Below are positions 25,082-33,713 of a DNA stretch of 64,000 nt, in pieces. The stretch is from Bhargavaea changchunensis (GTDB lineage: Bacteria; Bacillota; Bacilli; Bacillales_A; Planococcaceae), in assembly GCF_042665595.1 (NCBI RefSeq), contig NZ_JBHTCT010000035.1, positions 62,001-126,000 on the forward strand, in the 5' to 3' direction. Every line of letters starts with the position of its first letter. Position 1 is the first letter of the stretch. Made by a program: the position numbers and the translations under genes. Below the pieces are notes generated by a model. It was given only the letters and a program-made list of their open reading frames with translations. It had not been told where the DNA came from and did not search any database.

Positions 25082-26035
25082 ATGAATACGATGGAGAAAA
25101 TGGGGACGGAAAGCTGTAAGGAAACGGAGCGGCCGAAACTGCTTTTGATCGACGGCATGGCGGTACTGTTCCGTGCCTTTTTTGCAACGTCCGTGCACGG
25201 ACGATTCATGAGGAATGCGGAGGGGACACCGACAAACGCCGTCCAGGGGTTTCTTGGCCACGCACTGTCTGCTCAGTCGATATTCCGGCCGACCCATATC
25301 GCCGTCTGCTGGGACATGGGGGCCTATACCTTCCGGAATGATCTGTATGAAGGCTATAAGGCGAACAGGCCGGAACCACCGGAAGAGATGAAGCCACAGT
25401 TTGATATGGGGCGGGAGTCCGCCTATCTGCTCGGCTGGAAAAGTTTCGGCATGAACGGCGTGGAAGCGGATGACCTGATCGGGTCGCTGACCACCCGCTG
25501 GAAAGACGAGGCGGACATCATGGTCGTCTCCGGTGACCGGGACCTGCTCCAACTGCTCGCGTCCGGGGTGCAGATTGCCTTCATGAAAAAAGGGCACACG
25601 GTATTCGATATGTATACAGACGAGCGCTTCCGTGAGGAATACGGATTCGAACCCGGGCAGTTCGTCGACCTGAAAGCGTTCATGGGCGACTCCAGTGACG
25701 GATATCCCGGTGTAAAAGGCATAGGACCGAAGACGGCCACAGGACTGATACTGGAATACGGTTCCGTAGAAGGTGTACTTCAGCATCTCGATGACTTGAA
25801 GCCCGCCGTCCGAAAAAAAATCACCGAACAGCTGGATATGCTCCACCTGTCCCGTGAACTGGCAGAGATCGACTGCCACGTGGTGTTTGACGCAGACCTG
25901 GACGAACTGGAAGTTCCGGAATATGGTTCAGATACCGCTCAGGCACTGGAAGCGGAAGGTTACCCGACCGCTGCCAAGCGGCTCCTGAATCTGTTCCCGG
26001 TATCCGGGGAACAGGAAGAATGGCCATTTGGCTGA
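25082..26035 (+). CDS. 5'-3' exonuclease (PolI N-domain / flap nuclease type, YpcP-like)
   Basis: 317-residue stand-alone nuclease like the N-terminal domain of DNA polymerase I, acting on 5' flaps and RNA primers. Metal-binding acidic motifs are visible: LLIDGMAVLFRAFFA, GVEADDLIGSL and VSGDRDLLQLL. The helix-hairpin-helix region GDSSDGYPGVKGIGPKTA follows. The start ATG lies after GGAAAAGGTG. It follows hutH by 15 bases, but a functional link is not apparent. A terminator closes the pair. Confidence 0.92.
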   Translation: MNTMEKMGTESCKETERPKLLLIDGMAVLFRAFFATSVHGRFMRNAEGTPTNAVQGFLGHALSAQSIFRPTHIAVCWDMGAYTFRNDLYEGYKANRPEPPEEMKPQFDMGRESAYLLGWKSFGMNGVEADDLIGSLTTRWKDEADIMVVSGDRDLLQLLASGVQIAFMKKGHTVFDMYTDERFREEYGFEPGQFVDLKAFMGDSSDGYPGVKGIGPKTATGLILEYGSVEGVLQHLDDLKPAVRKKITEQLDMLHLSRELAEIDCHVVFDADLDELEVPEYGSDTAQALEAEGYPTAAKRLLNLFPVSGEQEEWPFG

Positions 26036-26050
26036 GTCTTCATTATGATG

Positions 26051-26082
26051 AAAACCGCCGCAGCGTTCTGCGGCGGTTTTTC
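26051..26082 (+). terminator. Terminator after the 5'-3' exonuclease gene
   Basis: A 13-bp stem AAAACCGCCGCAG/CTGCGGCGGTTTT with a CGTT loop and T run. It can also work for the convergent gene on the other strand. Confidence 0.92.
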
Positions 26083-26088
26083 GTATAC

Positions 26089-26598
26089 TCAGCGGACAGG
26101 TGTCATCCGGACAAAGGTCAAAATCGGCCGGTTCCGGGAATAGGGCACCCGGCGGATCCGGCTGGGACGACCGCGGCCGCCGTTATCATGGATGATGAGG
26201 ATGATATCCCCGCTTTCCTCGCTGTATCCGACGACAGGCACCCAGTGGTATGCAAAGGTATATTTGCCGAACCAGCGAAAAGAAAACCACTTATCAAACT
26301 TTGCCGCCACCGGACGCCCTGCGAGAATTTCTTCTTTCAATCCGTCGAGCGTACATTTCCTTACGGCCCATCCTGTCCCGAGCATATGGGAAGCACCTCT
26401 GATAAACTTCCTGACGGACAGTCCGAGAGGTGTGCCGCCGAATGACCGGTAAAGGTCCGAAACGGTCAATGGACAGGCACCAAGAAGATGCCCGATCATC
26501 GTATATGCGGTTACCGGCCCGCAGGCGGAATTCTGCTGTGCCGGGTCGATATCCGGATCATATTGCGACTTTCCCCTGAATGACTCAATCAGACTCAT
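26089..26598 (-). CDS. C39-like cysteine peptidase family protein
   Basis: 169-residue protein with a papain-like layout: Cys26 in NSACGPVTAYTM, His118 in YHWVPVVGY, and Asp138/Asn139 in IHDNGG. This matches the peptidase C39-like (DUF3335/C39_2) group, related to bacteriocin-processing domains, but there is no transporter or secretion signal and no peptide substrate nearby. The start is the ATG at 26598 after GGAGGGAG. The substrate is unknown. Confidence 0.72.
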   Translation of the reverse strand: MSLIESFRGKSQYDPDIDPAQQNSACGPVTAYTMIGHLLGACPLTVSDLYRSFGGTPLGLSVRKFIRGASHMLGTGWAVRKCTLDGLKEEILAGRPVAAKFDKWFSFRWFGKYTFAYHWVPVVGYSEESGDIILIIHDNGGRGRPSRIRRVPYSRNRPILTFVRMTPVR

Positions 26599-26656
26599 GC
26601 CGGTCTCCCTCCGTATAACGTTTGCACTGATTATACCGCAAGAAAAGGGCATACAA

Positions 26657-26682
26657 AAAAGGAAGGCGGTCGCCTTCCTTAA
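26657..26682 (-). terminator. Terminator of the YtpP-like thioredoxin gene
   Basis: AAGGAAGGCG/CGCCTTCCTT inverted repeat with A/T runs on both sides; on the minus strand T6 follows. Confidence 0.85.
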
Positions 26683-26685
26683 AAA

Positions 26686-27006
26686 TCAAGCATTGTAGCT
26701 GTCGAGGAATGTGGTCACCTGATCCGGTGTCTTGGCATTTGCGCTGTGAAGATGGGCTTTTTTCTCGCCTTCCTTGAAGACAAGAAGGCTCGGAATGCCC
26801 ATCACTTCGTGCTTGTCCGCGATTTCCGGAAGGGCATCCCGATCCACTTCATACCATGTGAACTGATTGTACTTTTCCTCGATCGGCCCGATGAACATGT
26901 CCATCCGCCGGCAGTCCGGACACCAGCTTGCGTCGAACTTGATCAGTGACTGTTCCGGGTTGTTGATGATTTCGTTGAATTGTTCAGCTGTCGTAATTTT
27001 TTTCAT
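26686..27006 (-). CDS. Thioredoxin family protein (YtpP-like)
   Basis: 106-residue thioredoxin-fold protein with redox motif CPDC at residues 29-32 (DASWCPDCRRMD) and cis-proline segment VMGIPSLLVFKEGEK. This matches the YtpP-type thioredoxins of Bacillus. The start is the ATG at 27006 after GGGAGGG. It is probably a cytosolic disulfide exchange protein; its partner is unknown. Confidence 0.88.
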   Translation of the reverse strand: MKKITTAEQFNEIINNPEQSLIKFDASWCPDCRRMDMFIGPIEEKYNQFTWYEVDRDALPEIADKHEVMGIPSLLVFKEGEKKAHLHSANAKTPDQVTTFLDSYNA

Positions 27007-27067
27007 CTCTATCCCTCCCATACGGATAGTGTACACTTTCCGGCGGGGAAAGGGATAGCCACTTGTT

Positions 27068-27472
27068 TCAGACGACCGGCGGGGCAGAGCCTTCAAATTT
27101 CTTGATGACGGTCTCGTAGTCCTGCCGTTTGGCGGCTTCCGGTTTCATCCAACCGTGGCGGGTGATCAGATCGCGCAGGTTCCGGCGGTTACTGTTGGAG
27201 TTTTGCAGGAAACTGGAAAGAAGGGATTCAAGTTTGCTGCTATACGTTTCGTTGTCCGCTTCCTGATAGAGATGGCATAGCTGTTCCTCCATTCTGAGCA
27301 GTAGGATGGCCATTTCTTTATCATTAAGGGAACCGTCATTTTGGTCCTGCTGATTATTTTGCTGATTATCCTGCTGATTATTGGAGGAGTCTCCGGATTC
27401 CTGCCCGTTTTTCTTATCGGCTTCCTGTTCCGTGTTCTGTTCCGCTTCTTTGCCGGCTTCTTTTTCGCTCAT
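27068..27472 (-). CDS. Small helical protein with Gln/Asn-rich N-terminus, possibly CotF-like
   Basis: 134 residues. The first 48 are low-complexity and rich in Glu, Gln, Asn and Asp (NNQQDNQQNNQQDQN). The rest (LNDKEMAILLLRMEEQLCHLYQEA, SLLSSFLQNSNSNRRNLRDLITRHGWMKPEAA) has the two-helix pattern and the GW-x-KPEAA ending seen in CotF-type spore coat proteins. That link is an impression from pattern, not a database match. The start overlaps the stop of the upstream gene by four bases (ATGA), so the two are coupled. Confidence 0.55.
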   Translation of the reverse strand: MSEKEAGKEAEQNTEQEADKKNGQESGDSSNNQQDNQQNNQQDQNDGSLNDKEMAILLLRMEEQLCHLYQEADNETYSSKLESLLSSFLQNSNSNRRNLRDLITRHGWMKPEAAKRQDYETVIKKFEGSAPPVV

Positions 27473-27744
27473 TGTGCCTGGTCCCTCTCTTTCTTCAGGA
27501 ATTCAAGGATGTCACTTGCCTGCTTCAGATGATCCTTTTGGATACTCTCGAATTCTTTCTTCAGATCGGGAAGTTTTGTCGAGGCAGCAGCCGCTCCATA
27601 CATTTTAGCGCAGAGCTTGCTGAGCTCCATGATCTGCGCAAGATCTCCTATGTTCCGCACAGTGACGGTATCAGTCTTGAACAACTCGGGATTCGGCTTG
27701 GATTGGTTCCCGGTTTTGATGGCCGGCTTGGAGAAGATGCCCAT
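27469..27744 (-). CDS. Small helical protein of unknown function
   Basis: 91 residues, start ATG at 27744 after GAGGAGG. After a basic, proline-containing N-terminus (MGIFSKPAIKTGNQSKPNPE), residues 28-88 form two long amphipathic helices (NIGDLAQIMELSKLCAKMYG and KKEFESIQKDHLKQASDILEFLKKE). I do not recognise the family. Translational coupling to the possible CotF-like gene suggests they work together, maybe as spore-associated proteins. Confidence 0.6.
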   Translation of the reverse strand: MGIFSKPAIKTGNQSKPNPELFKTDTVTVRNIGDLAQIMELSKLCAKMYGAAAASTKLPDLKKEFESIQKDHLKQASDILEFLKKERDQAQ

Positions 27745-27835
27745 GTCAGGTCCTCCTCTTATACATGATTTAAAGGTAGGATGCCCTGATGATTTAAAAA
27801 GATGAGCGGAAATTCATTTTTTTCGATTGGCCATG

Positions 27836-27864
27836 TTGCACATTGTGGTGAAATATTCTAAACT
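27836..27864 (+). promoter_or_regulatory. Promoter of the fadN-fadA-fadE operon
   Basis: TTGCAC and TAAACT with a 17-base spacer. The FadR-type box lies about 30 bases downstream of the expected start point. Confidence 0.55.
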
Positions 27865-27901
27865 ATGAATAAAGCAATTGCCTATTTTTTTGGCAATGAA
27901 A

Positions 27902-27919
27902 TGAATGAGCATTCATTCA
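27902..27919. promoter_or_regulatory. FadR (YsiA)-type operator
   Basis: The perfect inverted repeat TGAATGA-GCAT-TCATTCA matches the Bacillus FadR box (TGAATGA-N4-TCATTCA). It lies between the promoter and the fadN ribosome binding site, where bound repressor would block elongation. Long-chain acyl-CoA releases FadR. Confidence 0.9.
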
Positions 27920-27939
27920 AAGTAGAAGGAGGCAATCAC

Positions 27940-30327
27940 GTGGCTCACCAAATCAATAAGGCCGCTGTCATCGGCTCCGGAGTTATGGGCTCCGGTATCG
28001 CGGCACATCTTGCGAACATCGGCATTCCGGTTCTTTTGCTGGACATTGTGCCGAATAAGCTGACAGCTGAAGAGGAAGCAAAAGGTCTTACGCTTGAAGA
28101 CAGCAAAGTCCGCAACAGGCTGACAGACCAGGCCCTCAAAAACATGAAAAAGCAGAAGCCGGCGCCGCTTGCGTCAACGGAAAGCCTTTCACGCATCTCG
28201 ACAGGTAACCTCGAAGATGATCTCGGAAAGCTGAAGGACGTTGACTGGATCATTGAAGTGGTCGTTGAAAACTTGGAGATCAAGAAAGCGCTTTACGACA
28301 AAATTGAAGGGGTCCGATCGGAGCATGCGATTGTATCCTCGAACACATCGGGCATCAGCATCGAAGCGATGGCGGAAGGGCGTTCGGAAGGCTTCCGCAA
28401 ACATTTTCTCGGCACCCACTTCTTTAACCCGCCGCGCTATCTGAAGTTGCTCGAAGTCATCCCGACGAAAGAGACTGCGCCTGAAGTGTTGGACTTCATC
28501 GTCCGATTCGGAGAAGACCGGCTCGGCAAGGGGGTTGTCATCGCAAAGGACACGCCGAATTTCATCGGCAACCGGATCGGGACATACGGGCTTCTGATCA
28601 CACTGCGTGAGATGATCGGGCGCGGCTACTCGGTCGGAGAAGTCGATTCCGTCACCGGGACGCTGATCGGCCGTCCGAAGTCTGCCACTTTCCGGACGCT
28701 CGATGTCGTCGGCCTGGACACATTCGTCCATGTCGCGAAAAACGTATTTGACCAGACGGAAGGCGAGGAGAAGGAAGTGTTCCGCACACCGGACTTCCTC
28801 GTGAAGATGGTCGAAAACGGATGGTTGGGCGCCAAATCGAAGCAGGGCTTTTATCTGAAGGAAGGCAAGGAGATCAGGGAAATCGATCCTGCCACCCTCG
28901 AGTACTCGCCTCAGAAGAAATTGAAAGCGGCTTCTATTGAAATGGCAAAGCAGCAAAAAGGTGAGGCCAGGCTGAAGACGCTCGTTTACGCGAAAGACCG
29001 TGCCGGGGAAATCCTCTGGAACATCCTGGCTCCTACACTCCTGTATTCCGCGGAGAAGGTCGGGGAGATTGCGGACGATATCGTTTCAATTGATAACGCG
29101 ATGAAATGGGGCTTCGGCTGGAAACAGGGTCCGTTTGAGATTTGGGATTCCATCGGTGTCGGGAAGTCGGTCGGCCGGATGAAGGAGGAAGGCCGGGACA
29201 TACCTGCATTTGTCCAGAAGATGCTGGATTCAGGAAACACCTCTTTCTATCAGGATGAAGAAGGAGTTCTGACGTACTTCGACGGTGACGGCTACTCCTC
29301 CGTACAGATCAATGACAAAGAGATCGACCTGAGAAAGTGGAAAGCCGGCAATGGTGTCATCAGGAAAAATGCCGGAGCCAGCCTGATTGATCTGGGTGAT
29401 GGCATTGCACTGCTCGAGTTCACCTCCCAGGCGAATTCACTTGGTCCTGACGTCATCAAAATGCTCCTCGACTCTCTGGAGGAAATAGAAAACAACGATG
29501 GATACAAGGGACTCGTCATCGCCAACCAGGGCAAGAACTTCTCGGTTGGGGCGAATCTCGGCATGATCCTCATGGAAGCACAGGACGATAACATCTTCGA
29601 ACTGGACTTCATGATCAAGTCCTTCCAGGATGCCATGATGAAGGTCCGCTATTCGAAAAAGCCGGTCGTCGTCGCACCGCACGGCATGACACTTGGCGGC
29701 GGCGCGGAGATCACGCTGCCTGCCGCACATATCCAGGCGACGATGGAAACGTACATCGGGCTCGTTGAAACCGGTGTCGGCCTGATTCCGGGCGGGGGCG
29801 GCAACATCAGCCTATACCGTAAGCATCTTGAAGGGATGCCGAACGGAGTCAAGGCGGACTACGTCGACATCGCGGCGAAAGTGTTCGAGACGATTGCCAT
29901 GGCGAAAGTTTCGACATCCGGAGCGGAAGCGCGCGAGAACAATTTCCTCGGCAAGACGGATGGCGTCAGTGCCAACCGTGATCATCAGATCTATGATGCG
30001 AAGCAGGCAGCGATTGCACTTTACGAAGCGGGTTACACGGCGCCTTCCAAGCGGACCGTCCCTGTTTCGGGCGAACCGGGCTATGCTGCGATGATTGTCG
30101 GTGCGGAAGGCATGCACCTTTCCGGATACATCAGCGACCACGACTTGAAGATTGCAAAGAAACTGGCTTACGTGCTGTCCGGCGGCAAAGTGCCGTACGG
30201 TACGGAAGTTGATGAACAGTACATGCTCGACCTTGAGCGGGAAGCGTTCCTGCAGCTTGTGGCGGAACCGATATCGCAGCAGCGGATGCAGCACATGCTC
30301 GTGAAAGGCAAGCCGCTCCGCAACTGA
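27940..30327 (+). CDS. fadN: 3-hydroxyacyl-CoA dehydrogenase / enoyl-CoA hydratase (FadN)
   Basis: 795-residue bifunctional beta-oxidation enzyme. The N-terminal Rossmann domain (AAVIGSGVMGSGIAAH) and hydroxyacyl-CoA dehydrogenase body span about residues 1-400, with the catalytic His in GTHFFNPPRYLKLLEVI. A C-terminal crotonase domain (about 490-690) holds the oxyanion loops GANLGMILMEA and HGMTLGGGAE. I take the GTG at 27940 as the start because AAGGAGG lies seven bases upstream; the ATG at 27865 would put the FadR box inside the coding region. fadA and fadE follow, as in B. subtilis. Confidence 0.95.
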   Translation: MAHQINKAAVIGSGVMGSGIAAHLANIGIPVLLLDIVPNKLTAEEEAKGLTLEDSKVRNRLTDQALKNMKKQKPAPLASTESLSRISTGNLEDDLGKLKDVDWIIEVVVENLEIKKALYDKIEGVRSEHAIVSSNTSGISIEAMAEGRSEGFRKHFLGTHFFNPPRYLKLLEVIPTKETAPEVLDFIVRFGEDRLGKGVVIAKDTPNFIGNRIGTYGLLITLREMIGRGYSVGEVDSVTGTLIGRPKSATFRTLDVVGLDTFVHVAKNVFDQTEGEEKEVFRTPDFLVKMVENGWLGAKSKQGFYLKEGKEIREIDPATLEYSPQKKLKAASIEMAKQQKGEARLKTLVYAKDRAGEILWNILAPTLLYSAEKVGEIADDIVSIDNAMKWGFGWKQGPFEIWDSIGVGKSVGRMKEEGRDIPAFVQKMLDSGNTSFYQDEEGVLTYFDGDGYSSVQINDKEIDLRKWKAGNGVIRKNAGASLIDLGDGIALLEFTSQANSLGPDVIKMLLDSLEEIENNDGYKGLVIANQGKNFSVGANLGMILMEAQDDNIFELDFMIKSFQDAMMKVRYSKKPVVVAPHGMTLGGGAEITLPAAHIQATMETYIGLVETGVGLIPGGGGNISLYRKHLEGMPNGVKADYVDIAAKVFETIAMAKVSTSGAEARENNFLGKTDGVSANRDHQIYDAKQAAIALYEAGYTAPSKRTVPVSGEPGYAAMIVGAEGMHLSGYISDHDLKIAKKLAYVLSGGKVPYGTEVDEQYMLDLEREAFLQLVAEPISQQRMQHMLVKGKPLRN

Positions 30328-30355
30328 GCGGAAGGCAGACAGAGGAGGATGAACC

Positions 30356-31531
30356 ATGCGTGAAGCAGTGATTGTGGCCGGCGCGAGGACGCCGGTCGGA
30401 AAAGCAAAGAAAGGATCCCTTGCAACGGTCCGCCCGGACGACTTTGCCGCTCTTACGGTGAAAGAGACGCTCAGGCGAGCCGGGGGCTACGACGGACCGA
30501 TCGATGACTTCATCGTCGGGTGCGCCATGCCGGAAGCGGAACAGGGCATGAACGTCGCCCGCCTGATCGGCGGACTTGCCGGACTGCCGGATACAGTGCC
30601 GGCAGTGACGGTCAACCGGTTCTGCTCGTCCGGTCTCCAGACAATCGCAACCGGTGCGCAACAAATCATGCTCGGCCATGCGGATACCATACTCGCGGGC
30701 GGTACCGAATCGATGAGCATGGTGCCGATGATGGGCAACACGATCCGCCCGAACGCAACCCTTGCGGAAACCGCGCCTGAATATTACATGGGCATGGGCC
30801 ATACGGCGGAGCAGGTCGCAATGAAATACGGAGTGAGCCGTGAGGACCAGGATGCATTCGCGGTCCGCTCCCATGAGCGTGCCGCCGCCGCCATCCGGGA
30901 AGGCAAATTCAAGGATGAGATCGTGCCGGTCGAAGTGATCCGCCGCACGGTCGGACCGGATGGCAAGCTGAAGGAAGGAACCTTCACCTTCGATATGGAT
31001 GAAGGCGTACGCGAAGGCACCAACATGGAAACCCTCGCGAAGCTGCGTCCGGCGTTCAACGTGAAAGGGACGGTCACTGCGGGGAACGCTTCCCAGACAT
31101 CGGACGGAGCGGGTACGGTCCTGATCATGGACCGTGAAAAGGCGGAGGCGGAAGGGCTGAAGCCGATCGCCAAGTTCCGCTCGTTCGCAGTCGGCGGTGT
31201 TCCGCCGGAAGTGATGGGCATCGGCCCGATCGAGGCCGTACCGAAAGCGCTGAAGCTTTCCGGCCTGTCGGTCGAAGACATCAACCTGTGGGAGCTTAAT
31301 GAAGCTTTCGCCTCACAATCGATCCAGGTCATCCGCCATCTTGGCCTCGATGAAGACAAAGTCAACGTCAACGGCGGCGCCATCGCGCTCGGTCACCCGC
31401 TTGGCGCGACAGGCACAATCCTGACGCTGAAGCTCATGAACGAGCTCAAGCGCCGCAACGAACAGTTCGGCGTCGTCACCATGTGCATCGGCGGAGGAAT
31501 GGGAGCCGCCGGCGTATTCGAAATGTTGTAA
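30356..31531 (+). CDS. fadA: Acetyl-CoA acyltransferase (3-ketoacyl-CoA thiolase) FadA
   Basis: 391-residue thiolase releasing acetyl-CoA at the end of each beta-oxidation cycle. Nucleophile Cys90 is in NRFCSSGLQT, the catalytic His in GGAIALGHPLGATG, and the second cysteine in MCIGGGMGAA near the C-terminus. The start follows GGAGG. The 300-base gap to fadE is filled by an unusual paired structured element rather than by a terminator and promoter. Confidence 0.97.
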   Translation: MREAVIVAGARTPVGKAKKGSLATVRPDDFAALTVKETLRRAGGYDGPIDDFIVGCAMPEAEQGMNVARLIGGLAGLPDTVPAVTVNRFCSSGLQTIATGAQQIMLGHADTILAGGTESMSMVPMMGNTIRPNATLAETAPEYYMGMGHTAEQVAMKYGVSREDQDAFAVRSHERAAAAIREGKFKDEIVPVEVIRRTVGPDGKLKEGTFTFDMDEGVREGTNMETLAKLRPAFNVKGTVTAGNASQTSDGAGTVLIMDREKAEAEGLKPIAKFRSFAVGGVPPEVMGIGPIEAVPKALKLSGLSVEDINLWELNEAFASQSIQVIRHLGLDEDKVNVNGGAIALGHPLGATGTILTLKLMNELKRRNEQFGVVTMCIGGGMGAAGVFEML

Positions 31532-31546
31532 GTAAGTGCGAAGGGT

Positions 31547-31644
31547 GGCTGCCCAGGCCCGCCAGGCATAAGGGGACATGCGCAGCGGATCCTGATCCGC
31601 GGAGTGTTGCCACTTATGACCCCGAGGGCCTGCCGCCCGCAGCC
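31547..31644 (+). other. Structured intergenic element, copy 1 (fadA-fadE gap)
   Basis: Nested inverted repeats: outer GGCTGC/GCAGCC (31547-31552, 31639-31644), then CAGGCCC/GGGCCTG (31554-31560, 31626-31632), then CATAAG/CTTATG (31567-31572, 31613-31618), then a distal hairpin CGGATC/GATCCG (31585-31598). The second copy, 120 bp downstream, keeps the same positions with compensatory changes. It behaves like a conserved RNA fold; the family is unknown to me. Confidence 0.75.
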
Positions 31645-31665
31645 GGATAGCGTAAAAGCGGAGAG

Positions 31666-31769
31666 CGGTTGGTCATGGGCGACAGGCATAAGACGACCTG
31701 CGCAGTGAGGCCTGCCTCATGGAGCGGGACGGCTTGTGACCCGGGCCCGTACTGCCTGGAGCTGGCCAC
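31666..31769 (+). other. Structured intergenic element, copy 2 (fadA-fadE gap)
   Basis: It aligns with copy 1 without gaps at a 120-bp offset from CAGGCATAAG through TGACCC. The stems are retained with other bases: distal hairpin TGAGGC/GCCTCA (31705-31718), CATAAG/CTTGTG with a G-T wobble, GGGC/GCCC, and an outer GGT-GG/CC-ACC pairing. It ends about 60 bases before the fadE start, and no T run is present. Confidence 0.75.
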
Positions 31770-31831
31770 CGGAAATATGATCAGCAACCTGATTGATAAC
31801 AAAACGAAAAAAGAACAGGGAGGAAACGAAT

Positions 31832-33619
31832 ATGGCTGAAACGCAAGACAAGGCACTCGTCAAAGGCGGGGCATTCCTCATCGAGGACATCGATGCGGAC
31901 CAGGTGTTCACGCCGGAGGATTTCACGGAAGAGCATAAGATGATCGCAAAGACGACGGAGGAGTATGTCAAGAACGAAGTCATCCCGGTCATCGACAAAC
32001 TGGAAAACCATGAGTTCGAAAACTCCGTGCGGCTTCTGAAATCCGCTGGGGAACTCGGCCTTCTCGGAGCGGACATTCCGGAGGAATACGACGGCTTCGG
32101 ACTTGATAAAATCTCGTCTGCGCTCATCACCGAAAAGATGTCCGTCGCCGGCGGGTTCTCCATTACACACGGGGCCCACGTCGGCATCGGCACGCTTCCG
32201 ATTGTCCTCTTCGGCAACGAAGAGCAGAAGCAGAAATACCTGCCAGCTTCGGTTACGGCAGAAAAAATCTTCGCTTATGCACTCACTGAGCCGGGCTCCG
32301 GTTCGGACGCGCTCGGCGCGCGTACAACTGCGAAACTCAATGAGGCGGGCACACACTATATCCTCAACGGTGAAAAACAGTGGATCACAAACTCCGGCTT
32401 TGCAGATGTCTTTGTCGTTTATGCCAAGATTGACGGTGAACATTTCACGGCATTCATCGTCGAGAAGGATTATCCGGGCGTTTCCGTCGGTGCCGAAGAA
32501 AAGAAGATGGGGATCAAGTCTTCTTCGACACGTACTCTTATCCTCCAGGATGCGGAAGTGCCGGTCGAAAACCTTCTCGGTGAAAAGGGACGCGGCCATG
32601 CGATCGCATTCAACATCCTGAACATCGGACGCTACAAACTTGGTGTGGGCGGTGTCGGCGGTTCCAAGCGGGCACTTGAACTGGCGATCAAATACACGAA
32701 TGAGCGCCAGCAGTTCAAGCGCAGCATCGCTTCCTTCAACCTGACAAAGGAAAAAATTGCAACGCTTGCATCCGAGCTGTATGCGACGGAAAGTCTGATC
32801 TATCGCACGGTCGGCTACTTTGATGACCGCATGGGCCAGATGAGCGAGGAAGACCAGAAAGACGGCCGCAAGATCGCCCAGGCGATCGCGGAATATGCCA
32901 TCGAATGCTCCATCAACAAAGTCGTCGGTTCAGAGACACTTGATCATGTCGTCGACGAAGCGGTCCAGCTGCACGGCGGATACGGCTACATGCAGGAGTA
33001 TGAAGTCGAGCGCGCGTACAGGGACTCCCGCATCAACCGCATCTTCGAGGGTACGAACGAGATCAACCGCCTTCTCGTACCCGGTACGTTCCTTAAGAAA
33101 GCCCTGAAAGGGGAGCTTCCGCTTCTCCAGAAGGCCCAGTCGCTTCAGGAAGAGCTGCTCATGATGATGCCGGAAGAACCGGGCGATGAAGCACTTGCGC
33201 AGGAGAAAATCCTGGTGAAGAACGCCAAGAAAATCGGCCTTCTCACTGCGGGCATGGCAGCACAGCGATTCGGCACGAAGCTTGAAGACGAGCAGGAAGT
33301 CCTTGTCAACATCGCCAACATCGCCAATGACATCTTCGCGATGGAATCCGCTTTGCTCCGCTCTGAAAAGGCGATCCGCCGCGCTGGAGAGGAGAAGTCT
33401 CGCCAGAAGGTTCTCTATACGGAAATCTTCTGCCAGGAAGCGATGCAGCGCATCGAACAGGAAGCGAAAGAAGTGCTCGTCGCGTCTGTCGAGGGAGACA
33501 ACCAGCGCATGATGCTGTCTGCTCTCCGCAAACTCACCCGCTACACGCCGAAGAACCTGATTCCTCTGAAGCGCGAAGCGGCAGACAAGCTGAACGAAGC
33601 CCTGAAATACACAGTCTGA
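31832..33619 (+). CDS. fadE: Acyl-CoA dehydrogenase FadE
   Basis: 595-residue FAD enzyme introducing the trans-2 double bond in acyl-CoA. The dehydrogenase core (about residues 40-415) shows YALTEPGSGSDALGARTTA, GEKQWITNSGFADVFVVYAK, and the C-terminal LHGGYGYMQEYEVERAYRDSRINRIFEGTNEINR, where the EGTNEINR region carries the usual catalytic Glu. About 180 further residues form a helical C-terminal extension typical of the long FadE/YusJ form. The start is the ATG at 31832 after GGGAGG. Confidence 0.96.
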   Translation: MAETQDKALVKGGAFLIEDIDADQVFTPEDFTEEHKMIAKTTEEYVKNEVIPVIDKLENHEFENSVRLLKSAGELGLLGADIPEEYDGFGLDKISSALITEKMSVAGGFSITHGAHVGIGTLPIVLFGNEEQKQKYLPASVTAEKIFAYALTEPGSGSDALGARTTAKLNEAGTHYILNGEKQWITNSGFADVFVVYAKIDGEHFTAFIVEKDYPGVSVGAEEKKMGIKSSSTRTLILQDAEVPVENLLGEKGRGHAIAFNILNIGRYKLGVGGVGGSKRALELAIKYTNERQQFKRSIASFNLTKEKIATLASELYATESLIYRTVGYFDDRMGQMSEEDQKDGRKIAQAIAEYAIECSINKVVGSETLDHVVDEAVQLHGGYGYMQEYEVERAYRDSRINRIFEGTNEINRLLVPGTFLKKALKGELPLLQKAQSLQEELLMMMPEEPGDEALAQEKILVKNAKKIGLLTAGMAAQRFGTKLEDEQEVLVNIANIANDIFAMESALLRSEKAIRRAGEEKSRQKVLYTEIFCQEAMQRIEQEAKEVLVASVEGDNQRMMLSALRKLTRYTPKNLIPLKREAADKLNEALKYTV

Positions 33620-33633
33620 TACGGACAGTACTA

Positions 33634-33672
33634 TAGCCCGGACTGCTTCTTGAGCAGAACGGGCATTCTTTT
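33634..33672 (+). terminator. Terminator after fadE
   Basis: GCCCG...CGGGC outer and CTGCT/AGCAG inner stem around a short loop, followed by ATTCTTTTTG. Confidence 0.65.
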
Positions 33673-33713
33673 TGTTATACTGACTTCAAGAGAAGATGCA
33701 GGGAGGCAAGGGA

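Noticed and set aside
26089..26598. Bacteriocin maturation locus based on the C39-like peptidase
   Set aside because: There is no ABC transporter domain, leader peptide gene or immunity gene nearby.
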